Shown here: in pieces, positions 7,904 to 16,615 of the stretch | Layout: each line of letters starts with the position of its first letter | Position numbering within the stretch: position 1 is the stretch's first letter | Source of the DNA: Parvibaculum sp. | GTDB taxonomy: Bacteria > Pseudomonadota > Alphaproteobacteria > Parvibaculales > Parvibaculaceae | Direction: 5' to 3' | NCBI GenBank assembly: GCA_019635965.1 | Contig: JAHBYK010000026.1 | Location: 1-33,980 of the forward strand | DNA: 33,980 nt | The notes under the pieces: model-generated | The model's database searches: none | What the model was told of the DNA's origin: nothing | The model's input: the letters and a program-made list of their open reading frames with translations, nothing else | Program-made: the position numbers and the translations under genes

Positions 7904-10582
7904 ATGGACGTCGTCATTGTTGAATCGCCCGCCAAGGCGAAAACCATCAACAAGTATCTGGGCAAGGGCTACAAGGTCCTCGCCTCCTACGGCCATGTCC
8001 GCGATCTGCCCTCGAAGGATGGTTCGGTTCTGCCCGATGACGATTTCGCCATGGCCTGGGACGTGGATGCGAAGTCCCAGAAGCGCCTGAACGAGATTGC
8101 CGCCGCCGTGAAGGACGCCGGCCGCCTGATCCTCGCAACCGACCCGGACCGCGAGGGAGAGGCGATTTCCTGGCATGTCCTCGAAGTCCTCAACAAGAAG
8201 AAGGCGTTGAAGGACGTCGAGGTCCAGCGCGTCGTCTTCAATGCCATTACCAAAAAATCCGTCACCGAGGCGATGCAGCATCCGCGCGGCCTCGACAAGG
8301 AACTGATCGACGCCTATCTCGCCCGCCGTGCGCTGGACTATCTCGTCGGCTTTACCCTGTCTCCCGTGCTCTGGCGCAAATTGCCGGGCTCGCGCTCGGC
8401 GGGCCGTGTGCAGTCCGTAGCGCTGCGCCTCATCTGCGACCGTGAGCTTGAGATCGAGGCTTTCCGCAGTCAGGAATACTGGACTGTCGAAACCGACATG
8501 AAGACAAACGGGGGCGATGTCTTCGCTGCGCGTCTCGTTTCGCTCGACGGCAAGAAACTCGGCAAGTTCGACATACCGGACCGGAAGACTGCCGATGAAG
8601 TCGTCGCGCGCATCAAGGCCGCGCGCTTTTCCGTCACCTCGGTCGAGAGCAAGCCCGCCCGGCGTAATCCGAATCCGCCCTTCACCACCTCGACGTTGCA
8701 ACAGGAAGCTTCGCGCAAGCTCGGCTTCTCCGCGAGCCGCACCATGCAGGTGGCGCAGCGCCTTTATGAAGGCGTCGACATCGACGGCGAAACGACTGGC
8801 CTCATCACCTATATGCGAACCGACGGTGTGCAGATCGCACCGGAAGCAATCGCTCAGGCGCGCACCGTCATCAACAACGAATTTGGCGAGGCCTATCTGC
8901 CTGATAGCGCCCGCATCTATACCAGCAAGGCGAAGAATGCGCAGGAAGCGCATGAAGCGATCCGTCCGACCGACATTTCGCGGCTTCCGAAACATGTCGC
9001 CGCGCGCCTCGATGACGATCAGCGCCGCCTCTACGAGCTTGTCTGGAACCGCACGGTAGCGAGCCAGATGGAAAGCGTGCAGCTCGAACGCACGACCATC
9101 GAGATGGAAGCGGCCGATGCGCCGATCGGCTTGCGCGCCACGGGCTCTGTCATCGTATTCGACGGTTTCCTGCGCCTGTACCAGGAAGGCCGCGACGAAC
9201 CCGACGACGCGGAAGAAGGCACCCGCCTGCCGAAAGTCGCGCGTGGCGACAAGCTCGGCACGGAGAAGATCCGGCCCGAACAGCATTTCACCGAGCCGCC
9301 GCCCCGCTTTACCGAAGCAACGCTCGTCAAGCGCATGGAAGAGCTTGGCATCGGCCGCCCTTCAACATATGCCTCGACGCTGCAAACGCTGCGCGACCGT
9401 GACTATGTGCGCATGGACCAGAAGCGCTTTGTGCCGCAGGACAAGGGCCGCCTCGTCACCGCCTTCCTTGAAAACTTCTTCTCGCGCTATGTCGAATACG
9501 ACTTCACGGCGGCATTGGAAGAAAAGCTCGACAAGGTGTCGGCCGGCGAGCTCGACTGGAAGGAATTGCTGCGCGAATTCTGGAAGGACTTCACGGGCAA
9601 CGTCGCTGAGGCATCGGAGCTTCGCATCACCGAAGTGCTCGACCGGCTGAACGACGCGCTCGCACCGCATGTCTTTCCCGACAGGGGCGACGGATCGGAC
9701 CCGCGCGCCTGCCCTTCCTGTGCCAATGGCAAATTGTCGCTCAAGGTCGGCCGCTTCGGCGCCTTTGTCGGCTGCTCGAACTACCCGGACTGCAAATTCA
9801 CGCGCCAGCTCACCGTCGGCGCCGAAGGCGAGGAAGCGGCCGGCGACCGTGTGCTCGGCACAGACCCGGAGACAGGCGCCGAAATCTCCCTCAAGACCGG
9901 CCGCTTCGGCCCCTATGTCGAACGCGCCCCGCTGTCGGACGACGACAAGCCGAAGCGGAGCGGCCTGCCCGCGAAAATGTCCGCCGCCGATGTCGATCTC
10001 GACACCGCGCTGCGCCTGCTCACGCTGCCGCGCGAAGTCGGCATCCATCCGGAAACCGGCAAGAAGATCACGGCGGGCCTCGGCCGCTTCGGTCCCTTCA
10101 TCCTGCATGATGGAACCTATGCGAACCTGAAAGACCCTGAAGAGCTGTTCGAGATCGGCGTGAACCGCGCCGTCACCATTCTCGCGGAAAAGGTGGCCCG
10201 TGCCGAAGAGCGCGCCGGCAAGGTGTTGAAGGAGCTGGGCAACCACCCGGATACCGGCAAGCCCGTTCAGCTTCGGGAGGGCAAATACGGCCCCTACATA
10301 AAGCATGGCAGCACCAACGCGACGCTGCCGAAATCAACCGCGCCGGAAGATGTGACGCTGGAGGCGGCGCTCGCCCTCGTCGCCGAAAAGGAAGAGAAGA
10401 GCGGCAAGAAAAAACCTGCAAAAAAAGCGGCCGCAAAGAAGGAACCGGCGGAAAAGAAGGCGCCTGCGAAAAAGGCCGCGGCCAAGAAGCCTGCTACAAA
10501 GAAGAAGGCGCCCGCGAAAAAGCCTGCCGCGAAAAAACCTGCCGCGAAGAAATCCGGCAAAGCCACTGAAATGGCGGACTGA
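7904..10582 (+). CDS. topA: DNA topoisomerase I
   Basis: An 892-residue type IA topoisomerase that relaxes negative supercoils. It opens with the TOPRIM domain (VVIVESPAKAKTINKYLG, then ATDPDREGEAISWH). The active-site tyrosine is Y303 in TYMRTDG. One four-cysteine zinc finger starts at C603 (CPSCANG ... GCSNYPDC) and is followed by at least three C-terminal repeats of the GRFGPY type (about 655-810). Residues from about 830 to 892 form a lysine/alanine/proline tail reminiscent of histone H1. The ATG at 7904 gives the standard N-terminus; an upstream in-frame ATG at 7853 would add 17 unrelated residues. rnr starts 2 bp after the stop. Confidence 0.97.
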   Translation: MDVVIVESPAKAKTINKYLGKGYKVLASYGHVRDLPSKDGSVLPDDDFAMAWDVDAKSQKRLNEIAAAVKDAGRLILATDPDREGEAISWHVLEVLNKKKALKDVEVQRVVFNAITKKSVTEAMQHPRGLDKELIDAYLARRALDYLVGFTLSPVLWRKLPGSRSAGRVQSVALRLICDRELEIEAFRSQEYWTVETDMKTNGGDVFAARLVSLDGKKLGKFDIPDRKTADEVVARIKAARFSVTSVESKPARRNPNPPFTTSTLQQEASRKLGFSASRTMQVAQRLYEGVDIDGETTGLITYMRTDGVQIAPEAIAQARTVINNEFGEAYLPDSARIYTSKAKNAQEAHEAIRPTDISRLPKHVAARLDDDQRRLYELVWNRTVASQMESVQLERTTIEMEAADAPIGLRATGSVIVFDGFLRLYQEGRDEPDDAEEGTRLPKVARGDKLGTEKIRPEQHFTEPPPRFTEATLVKRMEELGIGRPSTYASTLQTLRDRDYVRMDQKRFVPQDKGRLVTAFLENFFSRYVEYDFTAALEEKLDKVSAGELDWKELLREFWKDFTGNVAEASELRITEVLDRLNDALAPHVFPDRGDGSDPRACPSCANGKLSLKVGRFGAFVGCSNYPDCKFTRQLTVGAEGEEAAGDRVLGTDPETGAEISLKTGRFGPYVERAPLSDDDKPKRSGLPAKMSAADVDLDTALRLLTLPREVGIHPETGKKITAGLGRFGPFILHDGTYANLKDPEELFEIGVNRAVTILAEKVARAEERAGKVLKELGNHPDTGKPVQLREGKYGPYIKHGSTNATLPKSTAPEDVTLEAALALVAEKEEKSGKKKPAKKAAAKKEPAEKKAPAKKAAAKKPATKKKAPAKKPAAKKPAAKKSGKATEMAD
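10400..10560 (+). repeat. Lys/Ala/Pro low-complexity repeat inside topA
   Basis: The 3' end of topA is an imperfect tandem repeat of about 15 bp, with copies close to gcgaaaaagcctgcc, encoding repeated PAKKAAAKK-like units. The reading frame stays open throughout. Such tracts can change length by slippage or recombination. Confidence 0.7.
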
Positions 10583-10584
10583 CA

Positions 10585-12921
10585 TTGGCCGAAGGCAAGC
10601 CCAAAAGGGCCACGACGAAAAAGCCTGCCGGAAAGAAGAAGCCCGGCGGCTTGCCCTCGCGCGAACAGATCCTCGCCTTCCTCTCGGAAAATCCCGGCAA
10701 GACGTCGAAGCGCGAGATCGGCCGCGCCTTCGGCATAAAAGGCGATGACCGCATCCCCCTGAAGCAGATGCTGAAGGCGATGGCGGAAGAAGGGTTGATT
10801 GCCAGGGATGAGGCGAAAAACCTTCGCCGGACCGACGCGCTTCCTCCCGTCACCGTGATCGAGATAACGCATACGGATATCGACGGAGAGCTGATCGCAC
10901 GGCCGGTGAGCTGGCCCGGTGAAGACCCGGCGCCGCTGATCGTCGTGGCCCCGGACACCTCGCGCAAGAAGCGCGACTATGACGAGCCACCCGCCGGTGT
11001 CGGTGATCGTGTGCTGGCGCGCGTCTCGAAGGTGGAAGACGAGGAAGAGCCCTACCCTTATGAGGCGCAGGTCATCCGCCGCATCGGCAAGGGCGCGGAA
11101 CGCATCCTCGGTCTCTACCGCGCGAACAAGAAGGGGAAAGGCGGCCGCCTCGTTCCCGTGGAGAAAAAGCTCCGTAACGAATACGAGATCGCGCCGGAAG
11201 ACGTGAATGGCGCGGAGGACGGCAATCTCGTTCTCGCTGAAACCATCCCCGGCAAGAAATACGGGCTCTTGCGCGCCCGCATCCGCGAAGTCTTCGGCGA
11301 CAGCGAGGACCCGCGCTCGATCAGCCTCATCGCCATTCACGCCCATGGCATCCCCGATGCTTTCCCGGACGATGTGATCGCCGAAGCGGAAGCCGCGAAA
11401 CATCAGGGCATCAAGGGCCGCGTGGACCTGCGCGACATACCGCTCATCACCATCGACCCGGCGGACGCGCGCGACCATGACGATGCGGTCTGGGCCGCGC
11501 CCGACACCGACCCGAAGAACGAGGGCGGCGTCGTCGCCATCGTCGCCATCGCCGATGTCGCGGCCTATGTGAAGCCCGGCTCGCCGATGGACCGCGAGGC
11601 GAGAAAGCGCGGCAACTCGACCTATTTCCCGGATCGTGTCGTGCCCATGCTGCCCGAGCGCATCTCCAACGATCTCTGTTCGCTGGTCGAAGGCGAAGAC
11701 CGCGCCTGCTTCGCCGTGCGCATGGTCTTCGACCGGAACGGCAACAAGCGCGGCCACGAATTTATCCGTGGGCTGATGCGCTCCGCCGCGAGCCTGAGCT
11801 ACCGGCAGGTACAGGAAGCGATCGACGGCCGCCCGGACGGCATCGCAGGCCCGCTGCTCGAGCCCGTGCTGAAGCCACTCTGGGCGGCCTATCGCATCAT
11901 CGCCAAGGCGCGCGAGGTCCGTGCGCCGCTCGATCTCGACCTGCCCGAACACAAGATCGACATCGGCCCGGATGGCCGCATTGCAGGTGTGCGCATCGGC
12001 GACAAGTTCGAGTCGATGAAGCTCATCGAGGAATTCATGATCCAGGCGAATGTCTGCGCCGCCGAACAGGCCGAAGCCACGCGCCGCAAGGTGATCTACC
12101 GCATCCATGATGCGCCCTCGCGAGAAAAGCTCGTGGCGCTCGCCGAATTTCTCGCAACGCTCAATCTGAATTTCACCAGGGGCGAGAATATCCGCCCGGC
12201 TAATTTCAACCGGATCCTCTCGCAGGTGGACGGCACCGAGCATGACCGTATCGTCTCCGACGTGGTGCTGCGCTCGCAGGCGCAGGCCGTCTATTCGCCT
12301 GACAATATCGGCCATTTCGGGCTGAACCTGCGCCGCTATGCCCACTTCACCTCGCCCATCCGCCGCTATGCGGATCTTACCGTGCATCGCGCGCTGATCG
12401 CGGGTCTCGGCCTCGGCAAGGATGGGCAGACGGATGATGAAGTGGCAGAGCTTGCCGGGATCGCCGAACACATCTCGATGACCGAGCGCCGCTCGATGCT
12501 CGCCGAGCGCGACTCGAAGGATCGCTTCATCGCCGCCTTCCTTGAGGCCCGCATCGGCGCGGAGTTCACGGGCCGCATCGCAGGCGTGACGCGCTTCGGC
12601 CTCTTCGTGAAGCTCGACGAGACCGGCGCGGACGGCTTCGTCCCCATCTCCTCTCTTGGCGGCGACTTCTTCCATCACGACGAGATCATCCACGCGCTGA
12701 TCGGCCAGCGCACCCGCATCGCCTATTCGCTGGGCGATGCTGTCCGCGTCCGCCTTGCGGAAGCCGTCCCCGTCACGGGCGGCCTGCGCTTCGATCTTCT
12801 CGAAGGCGGCGGCGAAGCCCCGAAAGGCGCCGGCCGCCGCTCCCGCGCGCCTTCGGGCCGGGCCGGCGCGAAACGCGGCAAATATGGCAAGCAGACCCGC
12901 GGCAAGACGTCTCGCCGGTAG
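10585..12921 (+). CDS. rnr: Ribonuclease R
   Basis: A 778-residue 3'-5' exoribonuclease able to digest structured RNA. After a lysine-rich start comes a winged-helix segment (SREQILAFLSENPGKTSKRE), cold-shock-like domains, the catalytic RNB domain with DPADARDHDDAVW (four acidic metal ligands, about residues 292-304) and SPIRRYADLTVHRAL, then an S1 domain (RIAGVTRFGLFVKLDETGAD) and a basic glycine/arginine tail. The start is TTG at 10585: an in-frame stop at 10567 limits upstream choices, and the first later ATG would cut into the winged helix. With only 2 bp after topA and a poor ribosome site, translation is probably coupled to topA. Confidence 0.95.
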   Translation: MAEGKPKRATTKKPAGKKKPGGLPSREQILAFLSENPGKTSKREIGRAFGIKGDDRIPLKQMLKAMAEEGLIARDEAKNLRRTDALPPVTVIEITHTDIDGELIARPVSWPGEDPAPLIVVAPDTSRKKRDYDEPPAGVGDRVLARVSKVEDEEEPYPYEAQVIRRIGKGAERILGLYRANKKGKGGRLVPVEKKLRNEYEIAPEDVNGAEDGNLVLAETIPGKKYGLLRARIREVFGDSEDPRSISLIAIHAHGIPDAFPDDVIAEAEAAKHQGIKGRVDLRDIPLITIDPADARDHDDAVWAAPDTDPKNEGGVVAIVAIADVAAYVKPGSPMDREARKRGNSTYFPDRVVPMLPERISNDLCSLVEGEDRACFAVRMVFDRNGNKRGHEFIRGLMRSAASLSYRQVQEAIDGRPDGIAGPLLEPVLKPLWAAYRIIAKAREVRAPLDLDLPEHKIDIGPDGRIAGVRIGDKFESMKLIEEFMIQANVCAAEQAEATRRKVIYRIHDAPSREKLVALAEFLATLNLNFTRGENIRPANFNRILSQVDGTEHDRIVSDVVLRSQAQAVYSPDNIGHFGLNLRRYAHFTSPIRRYADLTVHRALIAGLGLGKDGQTDDEVAELAGIAEHISMTERRSMLAERDSKDRFIAAFLEARIGAEFTGRIAGVTRFGLFVKLDETGADGFVPISSLGGDFFHHDEIIHALIGQRTRIAYSLGDAVRVRLAEAVPVTGGLRFDLLEGGGEAPKGAGRRSRAPSGRAGAKRGKYGKQTRGKTSRR

Positions 12922-13009
12922 CGTCCTGCCGCGCGGCAACCTGCCACATTTCCTCACGTCGCCTTTCCGACCATTTTCCTCGGGTAAATCGAACCCGCCG
13001 GAAAATCGC

Positions 13010-13423
13010 ATGGATATGACCGACACCAGCATCTACGAGTCCGCAGAGCCCGCCCCCCGGCCGCTCATGCCCTCGATGCTGCGCGGGTTCTTCGGCCGCT
13101 GCCCGGCCTGTGGTGAAGGTCATGCCTTCCGCAAATATCTGAAGGTCTCGGATGCTTGTCCCGCCTGTGGCGAGGAGCTGCATCATCACCGCGCCGATGA
13201 CGCACCGCCCTATTTCACCATCATGGTGGTCGGCCATGTGGTGGTGCCGATGCTGCTCTGGACGGAACTCGCCTTCGCCCCGCCCTTCTGGCTCCATATG
13301 ACGATCTGGCCGGCGCTGACGCTCTTCCTCTCGCTCGCCCTCCTGCCCCGCATCAAGGGCGCCGTGGTCGGCTGGCAATGGGCGCTGCGCATGCACGGCT
13401 TCGGCGGCGAAACGGACGACTGA
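13010..13423 (+). CDS. DUF983 family membrane protein
   Basis: A 137-residue protein with two CPxC pairs near the N-terminus (GRCPACGEGHAF and ACPACGEEL), forming a likely zinc ribbon, followed by two membrane spans (about 67-88 and 94-115). This is the layout of DUF983 proteins, which have no settled function. The ATG at 13010 was chosen; ATG at 13016 is two codons later and equally possible, and longer readings overlap rnr with implausible sequence. It lies 88 bp after rnr in the same direction. Confidence 0.87.
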   Translation: MDMTDTSIYESAEPAPRPLMPSMLRGFFGRCPACGEGHAFRKYLKVSDACPACGEELHHHRADDAPPYFTIMVVGHVVVPMLLWTELAFAPPFWLHMTIWPALTLFLSLALLPRIKGAVVGWQWALRMHGFGGETDD

Positions 13424-13519
13424 CGCCGCGTCAGCCTTCCCCTTTGTTCACGCGCTGGCATTCCACCGTCCAAGCGGGCATCCTGTCCCCAACAAACATT
13501 CGATGACAGGGACGGAATC

Positions 13520-14287
13520 ATGAGCGCAGGCGAAGGAGCGATCTTCGATCCGAAGAAATCGCGCGAGCAGGAATATCGTGAGGCGACGCAAGGCAAGGCC
13601 GTGCGGCCGCGCGATGCCTCGACGCTCATCATCGTTCGCCGCGACGGCGCGACGCCGCAGGTGCTGATGGGCCAGCGCCATGCGAACCACAAATTCATGC
13701 CGAACAAATTCGTCTTTCCGGGCGGCCGTGTCGACCGCGCCGACAGCCGCATCCGCCCGGCGCAGGATTTGCGCGAGCCCGTCGCCCGCAAGCTGATGGT
13801 GCGCATGTCCGGCAAGCCGTCGGAGCTGCGCGCCCGCGCGCTCGCCATGGCCGCTATCCGCGAAACATTCGAGGAGACAGGCCTCGTCATCGGCAAGAAG
13901 ATCGCCGAACCGCAAACGAGCAAGCATCCGGACTGGGCTGAGTATTTTGCGCAAGGTGTCGGCCCCGCGCTCGGTGCGCTCGATTTCGTCGCCCGCGCCA
14001 TCACGCCCCCCTATCGCACCCGCCGCTTCGACACGCGCTTCTTCATCGCCGATGCGGAAGCGATTCAGGGCGATCCGATGAAGGTGACGGGCTCGGGCGA
14101 ATTGCAGGGCCTCCACTGGCTCACCATCGACGATGCGCGCGGCCTCGACCTGCCGAACATCACCCGCGTCGTGCTCGACGAACTCGACGAACGGCTCTCG
14201 CTCGCAAAAGCCGCGCAGGCGCGACGCGCCGTTCCCTTCGTCTATTTCCGCAATGGCAATGCCATTCGTGACGTGATCGGGAACTGA
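13520..14287 (+). CDS. Nudix hydrolase with an expanded Nudix box (first of tandem pair)
   Basis: A 255-residue protein with the core Nudix residues FPGG (GG at 68-69) and RETFEETG (114-121), which bind the metal and diphosphate of nucleoside-diphosphate-linked substrates. The spacing between these parts is some 30 residues longer than in the standard box, as in NUDT19-type proteins as I recall them. Substrate unknown. A purine-rich GGGACGGAA precedes the ATG. The next gene, 4 bp downstream, is a clear paralogue sharing RPRDA, ILMG-R and FVARAIT segments, so the pair likely arose by tandem duplication. Confidence 0.9.
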   Translation: MSAGEGAIFDPKKSREQEYREATQGKAVRPRDASTLIIVRRDGATPQVLMGQRHANHKFMPNKFVFPGGRVDRADSRIRPAQDLREPVARKLMVRMSGKPSELRARALAMAAIRETFEETGLVIGKKIAEPQTSKHPDWAEYFAQGVGPALGALDFVARAITPPYRTRRFDTRFFIADAEAIQGDPMKVTGSGELQGLHWLTIDDARGLDLPNITRVVLDELDERLSLAKAAQARRAVPFVYFRNGNAIRDVIGN

Positions 14288-14291
14288 CCTC

Positions 14292-14966
14292 GTGACCGGT
14301 TTGGCCAACCCGAAGCGCGGCATCCGCCCGCGCGATGCCGCAAGCCTCGTACTGATCGACGGGAGCGCGGACGAACCGCGCATCCTGATGGGTCGGCGCC
14401 ACTCGCGCATGAAATTCATTCCCGATGCCTTTGTCTTTCCGGGTGGCAAGCTCGATCAGGGCGACATTGGCGTTCGGCCCGCGTCCGGTTTTGCCGATGC
14501 GACCGCCGAAGCAGTGAAGCGCGCCGCTGCCTCGCGTGCCAAGGCCGAGGCGCTGGCCGCCGCCGCCATCCGCGAGACCTTCGAGGAAACCGGCCTCCTG
14601 ATCGCGCGTCAGGGCGATGTCGGCGAGGCGGCGGGCAATGCCTGGGATCCCTTCCGCGAGCGTGGCCTTGCACCCCGCTTCGATGTGCTCGATTTCGTCG
14701 CCCGCGCCATCACCCCCGCCTCGAGTCCGATCCGCTTCCATGCCCGTTTCTTCGCGGCAAATGCAGAGGCCGCGAGCGGCGAGCTGAAAGGCAGTGGCGA
14801 ACTCGAAGACCTCGGCTGGTACACGCTATCCGAGGCCCTGAAGCTGCCCGTGATCGACGTGACGGAGTTTGTCCTGCACGAGATCGCCCGCCGCCACCGG
14901 GGCGAGCGCCGCGCCCGCGCACCGCTCTACAGCTACCGGAACGACAAGCCCGTCGTGAGGGGCTGA
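14292..14966 (+). CDS. Nudix hydrolase with an expanded Nudix box (second of tandem pair)
   Basis: A 224-residue paralogue of the preceding protein. FPGGKLDQGD (GG at about 51-52) and RETFEETG (94-101) are intact, again with a long insertion between them. The shared RFHARFF / RFDTRFF and LDFVARAIT segments show common ancestry along the whole length. The start is GTG at 14292, 4 bp after the previous stop; the reading gives an N-terminus (GIRPRDAASLVL) matching the paralogue. Both genes keep the catalytic glutamates, so both are probably active, possibly on different CoA- or nucleotide-linked compounds. Confidence 0.9.
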   Translation: MTGLANPKRGIRPRDAASLVLIDGSADEPRILMGRRHSRMKFIPDAFVFPGGKLDQGDIGVRPASGFADATAEAVKRAAASRAKAEALAAAAIRETFEETGLLIARQGDVGEAAGNAWDPFRERGLAPRFDVLDFVARAITPASSPIRFHARFFAANAEAASGELKGSGELEDLGWYTLSEALKLPVIDVTEFVLHEIARRHRGERRARAPLYSYRNDKPVVRG

Positions 14967-15013
14967 AGCCCTGCCCCATGACAAATGATGAAAACTCGGC
15001 TATCGCCTGAGGC

Positions 15014-16213
15014 ATGACCGGGAAAAGCCTCACCATGCTGGCCGATGCGCCGCTTACCGAAAGGGAGCGCAGGCGAAGCCTCGTCGCCGTCATCGCCTGC
15101 ATATCCGTCGTCGGCATGGGGCTTGGCGTCTCGATCCCGCTGCTCGCGCTGATGATGGAGCGCAACGGGGTGCCCGCCTCGATCATCGGCCTCAACACGG
15201 CCATGCCGGCGCTCGCCACCTTCCTGATGACGCCTTTCATACCGGCGCTGCTGCGGCGTATCCCGGCCATCCCCTTCCTGCTCGGCTGCATTGCAATTTC
15301 CGCCATCGCAATGCCGTCCTACTACTATTTCCCGAATATCTGGCTCTGGTTCTTCATCCGCTTCATGAACGGGCTCGCGCTCACTGGCCTTTTCGTCGTA
15401 TCGGAATTCTGGGTGAACATGCTGGCCGACGACCGCAACCGCGGCCGCCTCATCGGCATCTATGGCACGGTTCTGTCCTGCGGCTTCGCCTCCGGCCCGG
15501 TGCTGCTCTTTCTTGTCGGCACGGAGGGCGTTGCACCCTTCGCCGTCATCGCCGCGCTCATTCTTTCTGCCGCCGTGCCGCTCGTCCTGTTCGGCCGCGG
15601 CCTCGCGCCGCGCGTCACGGAGCGGCCGAGCCACGCCTTCGTGACCTTCCTGGTCGCCGCACCCGCCGCCACGCTTGCAGGCTTTGTCTATGGCGCGACG
15701 GAAACCAACGTCTTTAACATGCTGCCGGTCTATGGCGTCCGCATCGGCCTCACCGAGCAATATGCCGCCTTCGTCCTCTCGCTTTTCGCCGCCGGCAACA
15801 TTCTCCTTCAGATCCCGATCGGCATGTGGTCCGACCGCACCGACCGCCGCCTCGTTCTGCTCTTTTGCGCGAGCATCGGCCTCCTGGGCACGCTGGCGCT
15901 CCCCTTCGTCATGCACTCGGTCTGGCTCTTCGCGCCGTCGCTCTTCTTCTTTGGCGGCGTGGTTGTGGGCATGTACACCGTCGGGCTGACGCTCCTCGGC
16001 GAACGCTTCAAGGGTGCGAATCTCGCCGCCGCCAATGCCGCCTTCGTGATGATGTTCTCGCTCGGCGCGCTGGTCGGCCCGCCCATGGCAGGCGTCGCCA
16101 TGGACCTCTGGAACCCGCATGGCCTGATCGTCGCCATGTCGAGCCTTTGCGGGCTTTATGTGCTGGTGGCCGGCTGGCGCTATCTGACTGCGCCCCGCGC
16201 GCCCCGCCAATAA
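15014..16213 (+). CDS. MFS transporter (YcaD-like)
   Basis: A 399-residue inner-membrane protein with about twelve hydrophobic segments in two halves. The loop DDRNRGRLIGIYG in the first half and MWSDRTDRRLVLL in the second are the cytoplasmic charged loops typical of the major facilitator superfamily. The overall pattern (VSEFWVNMLADD, NMLPVYGVRIG) resembles the YcaD-type group whose substrates are unknown. The ATG at 15014 lies 47 bp after the Nudix pair with only a weak TGAGG site before it; an internal ATG eight codons later is an alternative. Confidence 0.88.
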   Translation: MTGKSLTMLADAPLTERERRRSLVAVIACISVVGMGLGVSIPLLALMMERNGVPASIIGLNTAMPALATFLMTPFIPALLRRIPAIPFLLGCIAISAIAMPSYYYFPNIWLWFFIRFMNGLALTGLFVVSEFWVNMLADDRNRGRLIGIYGTVLSCGFASGPVLLFLVGTEGVAPFAVIAALILSAAVPLVLFGRGLAPRVTERPSHAFVTFLVAAPAATLAGFVYGATETNVFNMLPVYGVRIGLTEQYAAFVLSLFAAGNILLQIPIGMWSDRTDRRLVLLFCASIGLLGTLALPFVMHSVWLFAPSLFFFGGVVVGMYTVGLTLLGERFKGANLAAANAAFVMMFSLGALVGPPMAGVAMDLWNPHGLIVAMSSLCGLYVLVAGWRYLTAPRAPRQ

Positions 16214-16244
16214 TGGGAATTTGATCCTACCAAGCCCGCGCCGC

Positions 16245-16272
16245 TTGACTTCCGCCGCGTCCTGAGTAGCCT
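16245..16272 (+). promoter_or_regulatory. Possible promoter of rpmG
   Basis: TTGACT at 16245-16250 is a good -35 element; TAGCCT at 16267-16272, 16 bp further, is a poor but possible -10. The pair lies about 95 bp before rpmG, in the 152-bp gap after the MFS gene. Confidence 0.35.
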
Positions 16273-16365
16273 GCGCGCAATTCCGCACATTCCCGGCCTT
16301 GCGCTGGATGGCGCACTTATGGCCCCGCGGGTATCTGACCCGCGCAAACTCAAGGATTTCGCGAC

Positions 16366-16533
16366 ATGGCGAAGCCAGCTTCCATCAAGATCAAGCTCGA
16401 AAGCACGGCGGGCACCGGCTACTTCTATGTGACGAAGAAGAACAGCCGCACCATGACCGAAAAGATGGTCATCAAGAAGTACGACCCGATTGCGCGCAAG
16501 CATGTCGAGTTCAAGGAAACCAAGATCAAGTGA
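16366..16533 (+). CDS. rpmG: 50S ribosomal protein L33
   Basis: A 55-residue basic protein reading [19 protein letters not shown] at its start, then [22 protein letters not shown] and ending FKETKIK. This is L33 of the large ribosomal subunit in the cysteine-free, zinc-independent form usual in proteobacteria. An AAGGA ribosome site lies about 10 bp before the ATG. It is followed by a strong terminator, so it ends its transcription unit. Neighbourhood with divK-pleD is, as far as I recall, common in Rhizobiales. Confidence 0.97.
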   Translation: MAKPASIKIKLESTAGTGYFYVTKKNSRTMTEKMVIKKYDPIARKHVEFKETKIK

Positions 16534-16580
16534 TCTTGCGGCGCGCGACCCGCGCGCTTCCTGCTTCCTGAAATGAAAAT

Positions 16581-16615
16581 GAGCCGGTCCCGCAAGGAAC
16601 CGGCTCTTTTCTTTT
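16581..16615 (+). terminator. Rho-independent terminator of rpmG
   Basis: GAGCCGGT (16581-16588) pairs with ACCGGCTC (16599-16606), extended by C-G pairs around one bulge, with a short loop, and is followed directly by TTTTCTTTT. It sits about 48 bp after the rpmG stop. Confidence 0.9.

Noticed and set aside
7748..9286. A 512-codon minus-strand frame opposite topA
   Set aside because: Antisense shadow of topA, with no ribosome site or recognisable domain.
10294..13032. A 912-codon open reading frame on the minus strand opposite rnr and the end of topA
   Set aside because: It is the antisense of two certain genes; such long antisense frames are common in GC-rich DNA with strong third-position bias. 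The translation is low-complexity and matches no family.
14978..15010. Ten-codon frame just before the MFS gene, a possible leader peptide
   Set aside because: It has no ribosome site, no regulatory codon run and no attenuator-like hairpins after it; frames this short occur by chance.
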